This document shows positions 17,301 through 21,169 of a DNA stretch of 21,169 nucleotides, piece after piece. The stretch spans positions 1 through 21,169 of the forward strand of contig CADBOL010000256.1 of NCBI GenBank assembly GCA_902796295.1. The letters are read 5' to 3'. Every line of letters starts with the position of its first letter. Position 1 is the first letter of the stretch. The notes under the pieces were generated by a model. The model was not told where the DNA came from and ran no database searches. It saw only the letters and a list, made by a program, of their open reading frames with translations. Source of the DNA: Oscillospiraceae bacterium. GTDB lineage: Bacteria > Bacillota > Clostridia > Oscillospirales > Acutalibacteraceae. A program made the translations under genes and the position numbers.

Positions 17301-19166
17301 GCTGTCATAGCCGTTTTTCGCTGAGCTGTCTCCGTAAATGACATTGAAAATACGTCCTTCGGAATCCGCGCGTATGGGGCTTCCGACTCTTGTGTCGCTT
17401 GTAACCGCGAGAAGACACCATTTATACTGCTTTGAAGCATTGAGGTCGCCGACTTTGTTTTCGTGATTGAGAACCGATTTATACCTGACGGTGACGGTAC
17501 CCTCCGCAGTTTTCGGAGCGTCAAAGAAATAATCGGGTTTGGCAGTATGATTGCGGTCCTTGTCTATCTCATCAATCTTGTCAAGGATCCAGATTACAAG
17601 CGCCCATATAAGCTGGAAGGCAATAACCGCCAGACTTACGAGCAGAAGACCGATTCCTGTCCAGGATACAATTGAGAGAGCTGATATGCAGAACGCGCTG
17701 AACGCTGTTTCGGCCGCAGCGCAGAAAACACATATTTTGAGCGTAACTTCCACAACACCGACAAGAACAAACGCCGCGCCTATGGCTATATTGATCCATT
17801 TAAGCACAGTCTGACAGTCTTCATCAATTTTTTGCCTTTTGCTTGTTACGCCGAGTGACTGCTCGGCTTTCTGCTGTCTGACTGCATCCGAGGTAAATGC
17901 AATCTGCGCGTTTTTAAGATCATCGCCTTCCACATCCCAGAGAGAGATGGATGTTCCGTTATTGTATTCTTTGATAACACTTTTGGTTTTCTCTATCTGT
18001 GCCTCATAATCACTCAGCACGGTGTTTTCGGCAAGATTTGCGACAGCGCTGACAAGACCTGTGCGGGAAACGATTTCAACCTGATTGTCGGTCATCGCTT
18101 CGACTACGGGGTAAAGCTGCATCAGATCAACTTTATCTGCCGTCTGCCTGCCTATCATAAGAATCCAGTCGCCGAGTTTTATCCTGTCATTGAACTGATA
18201 CTGATTAAGTGTTTCATATGCGGCTGTGAAAAGAAGATCCGTATCCTCTTCCTTGATTTCATCAATCTTTTCAACAGCGTCTTCAACCGATGAGAATCTT
18301 TCATCTTCTTTCAAGGCCTTCTCATTTTCCTGCGTATATCTTGCCGCTGCATTCTCATAGCAGGTCGTGAAATCCTGGAAGCAGGAAAAAAGCTTTTTTG
18401 CAAGGTCGTTATACTGTTTATGAAGCTCGTCTTCCTCATCTCTCGTAAGCCCGGCTTCCATATCATCCCAGAGAGAGCTGATAACTATTCTTTCTGCCCA
18501 GTTTGCCGTATAAACCGACTGGGTATCCATATCATAATTGTTATTATACGGAGCAATGCCTATATTGAGCAGACCGAGAACACTGTTGATGGTACCGGCG
18601 CTGGAATTGAGAAGCATCTGAACAAAGAAATCCTTGGTCGCTTCCCCGTTAAGGATATAATCGCCCAGTCCGGTCTTTTTTGCGTCACCGATATCAAAGA
18701 GATTAAGTCCCTTATATGCCTCAGCGGCCTTGGGACTGCCCATTTCATAGTTTGCGGCAAATTCGCTTGCCGTAGAATACATTGCCTGAGCGGTGCCCTC
18801 CTGCTGTGCGGAAAGATACTGCTGAATACCTTTGTAATCATACAGCTGATAACCTGTATCCATACCCATCATACGGATATCCGTCAGTGCCGTATCCTTA
18901 TCTGTTGTAGTCTTGTATCCTATATAAACGTACTTGCCCGTATCCGTCGCGGGATTAAGGTCATAGTCGAGAAAAGTGTAGCCTATGCTGCTGAAATATG
19001 CCTGAGCGCCGGCTGCCGAATCGCCCTCCCACATTTTTATATCCTGCAGGTAGTTTACCGGCTCGGCCGCCTTGGCAAAAATACCGGAAGTACCCGAAAG
19101 GGCTGTAATAAGACCTACAGCCATGCAGAAAACGGAAAACCAAAATCCTCTTTTTTTAATCTTCAT
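14304..19166 (-). CDS. Giant exported protein with MABP-like beta-prism repeats and internal hydrophobic segment
   Basis: 1620 residues from ATG 19166. A GTG four codons earlier (19178) is part of the AAGGAGGTG ribosome site and cannot be the start. Signal peptide 1 to about 33, ending in FAKAAE. Numbering from this ATG: beta-prism-like repeat 1 at 39-100; a mostly helical, charged region 105-450; about 70 hydrophobic residues at 457-527 (two or three membrane passes, or an insertion hairpin); a Ser/Glu/Pro linker near 660-675; repeat 2 at 676-738; a long Tyr-rich beta region 760-1170; more repeats at about 1223-1279, 1288-1333 and 1375-1426; and a final beta domain to 1620. Repeats share DLN, Y-(I/V)-x-(I/L)-G-Y and A-(I/V)-x-D-I. 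This resembles MABP domains, which bind membranes in other proteins. There is no LPxTG motif. The ATG overlaps the upstream gene by 11 bases, so they are probably translationally coupled. Function unknown. Confidence 0.82.
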   Translation of the reverse strand: MKIKKRGFWFSVFCMAVGLITALSGTSGIFAKAAEPVNYLQDIKMWEGDSAAGAQAYFSSIGYTFLDYDLNPATDTGKYVYIGYKTTTDKDTALTDIRMMGMDTGYQLYDYKGIQQYLSAQQEGTAQAMYSTASEFAANYEMGSPKAAEAYKGLNLFDIGDAKKTGLGDYILNGEATKDFFVQMLLNSSAGTINSVLGLLNIGIAPYNNNYDMDTQSVYTANWAERIVISSLWDDMEAGLTRDEEDELHKQYNDLAKKLFSCFQDFTTCYENAAARYTQENEKALKEDERFSSVEDAVEKIDEIKEEDTDLLFTAAYETLNQYQFNDRIKLGDWILMIGRQTADKVDLMQLYPVVEAMTDNQVEIVSRTGLVSAVANLAENTVLSDYEAQIEKTKSVIKEYNNGTSISLWDVEGDDLKNAQIAFTSDAVRQQKAEQSLGVTSKRQKIDEDCQTVLKWINIAIGAAFVLVGVVEVTLKICVFCAAAETAFSAFCISALSIVSWTGIGLLLVSLAVIAFQLIWALVIWILDKIDEIDKDRNHTAKPDYFFDAPKTAEGTVTVRYKSVLNHENKVGDLNASKQYKWCLLAVTSDTRVGSPIRADSEGRIFNVIYGDSSAKNGYDSVKFFGERNTANTNAFCETDDGNGCYIHYRTDKSITNASPEPDSEGESSGGSKSYVEDLIIAVGKNEAEAKAKILAKQKKFYILDANLSSGTQYATFVGYTITTDKNNAVRDIRVAPYAGKPEGVPTALGSNTYNFVENIGAYVAVGDEQTRPQADALYYSKDENAGTPILADGLHVVSSFSKVQPGWEPVSLFGADYPYDFNTTLVYTEVSIPQIFSGFHNTRSNEMASHKGSYLYYEPETKYTSGTKYLSGFFFIGGRNYKYDANQYETRGNIRYHQLDEKYKALEDYARTIPRTVVLGNGGTYNIASSLRNSVDFGAGTEGYWVHPAYTYTYNPYRAVYDVAAYQSTTFSDSLPYTISKKGENKTQLNYVSCSYIGQQSYLYGSVSRYIGLNNTFRDSGALNLKDEDIDKVRNGHAVTSKFAQNVKFGYPTSDYIPAGLYVLGYTKGREPIKLADVVVSDKSIKGKESNGLISFSVKGLKTLDNTDASGDFHSIYELKNPHNTEPFDLCYSSFFNSKGTATEDYLADKGKQATSMFIYLRNPETSKPKYISSLSVGSYSRAQYKAKNSGADNDTLRAIDTMVDTQALNSAVSGCTDEVIYTNLAIANQSDAWYNKTNSDGEGDRTPPEGNVAAYIGVNRTDKKENAITGVLLYQINDTVAPDTVKFENVEYTCAGSQSPIEMRGKNYFLYYTVNTGIAPGAPITDIMIDNNPIVAGYATNRCADKNHSAPFGEPNQTNFIHLKYDKDKRDIFTKLYIGVGNTKRAALCDLLSQGCYEYVDMDLNTGIVGKSIYMGFRSKHIDWDSINAKATEKLRKEALDKILTEAVYDVILTRGEQYQPGGFVNKDRVYYYPVSDRNLTGGEGDEIYMYYCCPYYSSNYNDKNQANTLLPQDVYTGYYSQIGMTRYDRVPYSKNISASNAVAWEYIMFSDYSRPANPNAGTAAYSYEDTYVLDNRVTLFAQRSDGSVKPAGQITGGHINETESQGTLKFTLANNG
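14889..15044 (-). repeat. MABP-like repeat 5
   Basis: Encodes residues 1375-1426: IFTKLYIGVG, then CYEYVDMDLNTG, then KSIYMGFRSKHID. It has a well-preserved DLN-x-G and Y-M-G-F, close to the repeat 1 pattern, but the final D-I strand is replaced by a charged helix. Confidence 0.5.
15168..15305 (-). repeat. MABP-like repeat 4 (diverged)
   Basis: Encodes residues 1288-1333: KFENVEYTCAG, then YFLYYTVNTGIAPGAPITD leading into IMI. It keeps the Y-x-L-Y-Y strand and the final P-I-T-D-I strand, which are the usual end of a beta-prism repeat. Confidence 0.45.
15330..15500 (-). repeat. MABP-like repeat 3 (diverged)
   Basis: Encodes residues 1223-1279: IYTNLAIANQ, an insertion of small polar residues, then AAYIGVNRTDKKENAITGV. 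It keeps the Y-I-G-x3-T-x-K-x2-A-I-T core of repeats 1 and 2 but lacks the DLN motif. Confidence 0.45.
16953..17141 (-). repeat. MABP-like beta-prism repeat 2
   Basis: Encodes residues 676-738: SYVEDLIIAVG, then KKFYILDANLSSG, then YATFVGYTITTDKNNAVRD leading into IRV. It aligns with repeat 1 along its full length, including GY-x-x-TTDK and the D-I-R ending, and begins the C-terminal half after the polar linker. Confidence 0.6.
17586..17798 (-). other. Internal hydrophobic segment of the giant beta-prism protein
   Basis: Encodes residues 457-527. Three hydrophobic stretches follow each other: WINIAIGAAFVLVGVVEVTL, then ICVFCAAAETAFSAFCISAL, then GIGLLLVSLAVIAFQLIWAL with a further five hydrophobic residues. 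They are broken only by one Lys, two Glu and a short Ser-Trp-Thr turn. Such a block in the middle of an exported protein, between a helical region and beta repeats, is unusual for an adhesin. Confidence 0.75.
18867..19052 (-). repeat. MABP-like beta-prism repeat 1
   Basis: Encodes residues 39-100 of the 1620-residue protein: YLQDIKMW, then GYTFLDYDLN, then KYVYIGYKTTTDKDTALTD leading into IRMM. It lies straight after the signal peptide and is the clearest match to the MABP pattern of I-x-D-I, G-Y-x6-DLN and Y-(I/L)-x-Y. Confidence 0.6.
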
Positions 19167-21169
19167 TTTTGCGGGCACCTCCTTTTCTCTTTTTTATAAT
19201 TACTGCTGCTGTAATTGCCAGCACAGCGACGCCGGCTAATAAAAGCAGTCTGACTGCGGATCCGTCTCCGAAGAGCGACGCGGTGACAACAGGCGTGTCA
19301 ATTGTGTTTTGAGGTTCAAACTCCATAGTACCGTGTTCGGGTATGAAATACCTGGTCTGATACTCAGTGATATGCCTTGCTACCGGCAGTTCGCCCCTGT
19401 CTCCGCGGTAAAAATGGATTTCCGAACCCTCGATAAGTCCTGCCGACTCAAAATATGTATGCTTTTGACTGCTGTTGGTGTCGGCCAGCTCAAGATCCTT
19501 GCCGTAATACGGCGAGCTGTTGTCTTTGATTATCATTTTTCCCGCGAGAGAAAGAGTGACTTCCTGAGAAACATAAACCGCTCCGGCGAGGCCGGAATAA
19601 TTATCCGTAATCGTGCAGTCTGTAAGAACAACCCCGGGGCGGCCGACAAATACCCCGCCGCCGTACGATTTTGCTCTGTTGCCTGTAATCAGACAGTTTT
19701 CAACAATAATCGGAGTTACTGACTTACCGGTGATACCATTGATGTACAAAGCCCCGCCGCTGCAATCGCTGCAGGCTTTGTTATTCCTGAATGTACAGTT
19801 CAAAGCCTTGAAAGAAGAAGCTTCTTTGCTTAAAAACAGATGAACCGCTCCGCCGAAATTTTCGGCTATGTTACCTGTAAAAAGGCAGTTTTTTATAATG
19901 CATTTGATTGATGAGCCGGAATCATTGTCGCTTAAGTAAACAGCGCCGCCGGAGTCTTCACTGTAGCAATCCTGAAATACAACATTATCAAGATTGACTG
20001 TGCATCCGCTTTCTGATGCTATACCGCCGCCGTGGCATTCATCTGTGCTGTCGATAGTCTGACAGTAATAAATGCGGCAGTCTTTCATATTGAGTTTTGA
20101 GTTGTCTTTAAGCAGTATTGCGCCGCCGTGTTCATCGGTTGTACACTTATATATTGTGCCGCCGTACATATTGAAAGTGGCATTAGGCCTTACATGAACA
20201 CCTCCGGCGCCGTCTCCGCTTGCGCCCCCGGTAATCACTCCGCCGAGCACTCCGTCATAGCTGATTCTGTCGGGATTGCTGTCCTTTACTGTCAGCGTCG
20301 CTCCGTCTCCGACATAAATGACCTCACCGTCATCAACCTGTTTGCCGTTTCTCGCACGGTTTATATATCTTCCGTTGAGATCAATCACAATGTTTGAGTT
20401 ATTCGGAAGAATAAGTCTTTCATCCTTATCCCAGTCTGAGCCGAGGATTAATTCAACCCTGTTGGATGAAGAGGCAGAAGATTTTGCTGCATTCCATGCA
20501 GATACGACTGTATCATATTCATTCCACTTGGTTAATTTTTCGCCGCTGAAAACCTGAACAATGGTTTTTGCGGTGTTTTTGATAATAACTTCTCCGTTCT
20601 TTCCGAGAGCAATCGCTTCTTCGGTACTTGCAGTCCTGAAGATTGTCTGCGCATCGGTTTTGTTATAAGTGCTGTATTTATTAACCGCAACGGGATTGTT
20701 TCCGGTGCCGGCGAGCACAATCTTATCTGCGCTTTTCAGCTCTCCGTTAAGCTCGAGGTATCTGCCTGCAGAGCTGAAAACATCCTCATCGACCCCGTCG
20801 GCAGAGTTTTCTTTAATTGTAGGAGTACCGCTCAGATAAAAAGAACCGGCATTATATATCGCGCCGCCGTGCTGTGATGCACCGTTTTCGGTAATCTGAA
20901 CATTATCGATTATGGTTTTCTGAATATTACCTATTGACTTGATATATGAGCCTTCGGCAATTGTTACCGTACATCCGTCACTGTTATAAATACCTGCGCC
21001 GTTGCGTGACCGGTTTTTAAGGAGTATGCCTCCCTTTACCGTAAGAGTTGCCGCGCTTCCGTCTTTTGAGCCATTATATATTCCGCCGCCGCAGCCGTAA
21101 GTATTGTCATTTGCCTTGTTGGATGCGATTGTTCCGCCTTCAACGGTTGTATTGCCGTAGTTGCAGATA
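19156..21169 (-). CDS. Right-handed beta-helix surface protein with C-terminal membrane anchor, N-terminus outside the window
   Basis: The frame is open from the window edge (first full codon at 21168) to the stop at 19156, giving 670 residues. The Met at 20718 is internal, because the beta-helix pattern continues upstream of it without a break. Repeating coils end in GGGIYN, GGAIYN, GGGIAS, GGAVYL, GGAVHL, GGALYI, GGGVFV and AGAVYV, typical of pectate-lyase-like beta-helix/Pmp-type adhesins. A middle part without coils (about residues 205-255) is followed by the VIDLNGRYI module shared with the large leftward gene. The last 33 residues are a hydrophobic helix (VRLLLLAGVAVLAI onward) and a KKRKGG tail, so the protein is membrane-anchored with the solenoid outside. 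There is no LPxTG before the helix. No polysaccharide-lyase catalytic residues can be identified. It is upstream of, and overlaps, the beta-prism gene. Confidence 0.87.
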   Translation of the reverse strand, partial: ICNYGNTTVEGGTIASNKANDNTYGCGGGIYNGSKDGSAATLTVKGGILLKNRSRNGAGIYNSDGCTVTIAEGSYIKSIGNIQKTIIDNVQITENGASQHGGAIYNAGSFYLSGTPTIKENSADGVDEDVFSSAGRYLELNGELKSADKIVLAGTGNNPVAVNKYSTYNKTDAQTIFRTASTEEAIALGKNGEVIIKNTAKTIVQVFSGEKLTKWNEYDTVVSAWNAAKSSASSSNRVELILGSDWDKDERLILPNNSNIVIDLNGRYINRARNGKQVDDGEVIYVGDGATLTVKDSNPDRISYDGVLGGVITGGASGDGAGGVHVRPNATFNMYGGTIYKCTTDEHGGAILLKDNSKLNMKDCRIYYCQTIDSTDECHGGGIASESGCTVNLDNVVFQDCYSEDSGGAVYLSDNDSGSSIKCIIKNCLFTGNIAENFGGAVHLFLSKEASSFKALNCTFRNNKACSDCSGGALYINGITGKSVTPIIVENCLITGNRAKSYGGGVFVGRPGVVLTDCTITDNYSGLAGAVYVSQEVTLSLAGKMIIKDNSSPYYGKDLELADTNSSQKHTYFESAGLIEGSEIHFYRGDRGELPVARHITEYQTRYFIPEHGTMEFEPQNTIDTPVVTASLFGDGSAVRLLLLAGVAVLAITAAVIIKKRKGGARKNED
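20149..20391 (-). repeat. Beta-helix entry module, copy in the membrane-anchored protein
   Basis: VIDLNGRYI, then GEVIYVGDGATLTVKDS, then GGVITGGASGDGAGGVHV and FNMYGGTI, in the same order as in residues 760-830 of the large leftward protein (8418-8630). This is the only clear homology between genes on the two sides of the two-component operon. Confidence 0.7.

Noticed and set aside
18420..19199. Open frame of 259 codons on the + strand, antisense to the start of the beta-prism gene
   Set aside because: It has no ribosome site, its predicted product is an implausible Ile/Cys/Arg-rich chain, and the opposite frame has a signal peptide, domain repeats and a strong ribosome site.
19266..19290. 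Possible sortase signal before the C-terminal helix of the beta-helix protein
   Set aside because: The C-terminus has the hydrophobic helix and basic tail of a sortase substrate, but the preceding residues (TPVVTASLFGDG) do not contain LPxTG or a convincing variant, so only membrane anchoring is claimed.
1..21169. CRISPR arrays, tRNA or rRNA genes, insertion sequences, phage genes
   Set aside because: No regularly spaced short repeats, RNA-gene-like sequences, transposase or integrase frames, or terminal inverted repeats were seen anywhere in the window.

Overview
The window looks like a chromosomal segment from a Gram-positive anaerobe of the Clostridia, probably an Oscillospiraceae/Ruminococcaceae-type gut organism. 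This is inferred from the aro gene order and style, the LytS/YesM-type kinase, the Clostridia-type surface-protein modules and the lack of any outer-membrane features. The species cannot be named from the sequence.

Region 1 (1-6210, + strand) is a tightly packed aromatic amino acid operon: the 3' end of aroB, then aroC, aroA, tyrA, a type I-alpha DAHP synthase, an aroE-aroK fusion and aroQ. It ends in a strong intrinsic terminator. With the upstream part of aroB it holds every step from erythrose-4-phosphate + PEP to chorismate, plus the tyrosine-branch dehydrogenase. Gene junctions overlap or lie within 20 bases.

Region 2 (6211-14286) is built around a divergent control region (10908-11125). 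Leftward it drives a 1556-residue secreted modular protein. Rightward it drives an operon of a seven-helix LytS/YesM-type histidine kinase, a response regulator with a SARP-like DNA-binding domain, a small membrane-anchored protein and a lipoprotein, ending in an intrinsic terminator. The control region carries two perfect GGTGACA heptamers exactly 11 bp apart, the geometry known for SARP-family operators. Read toward the large secreted gene, the proximal heptamer lies 8 bp from a plausible -10.

Region 3 (14304-21169, - strand) holds two more large exported proteins, overlapping by 11 bases. The upstream one (N-terminus outside the window) is a right-handed beta-helix protein with a C-terminal membrane anchor. 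The downstream one (1620 residues) combines a signal peptide, a helical region, an internal hydrophobic segment of about 70 residues and several copies of a repeat that resembles the MABP beta-prism.

Overall hypothesis: regions 2 and 3 form a surface system in which a membrane kinase and SARP-like regulator control large cell-surface or secreted proteins. The two beta-helix proteins share a homologous module, which links the two sides of the regulatory operon. The beta-prism/hydrophobic-segment protein is the least familiar part and the best candidate for new biology. No RNA genes, CRISPR arrays, insertion sequences or attachment sites were seen.
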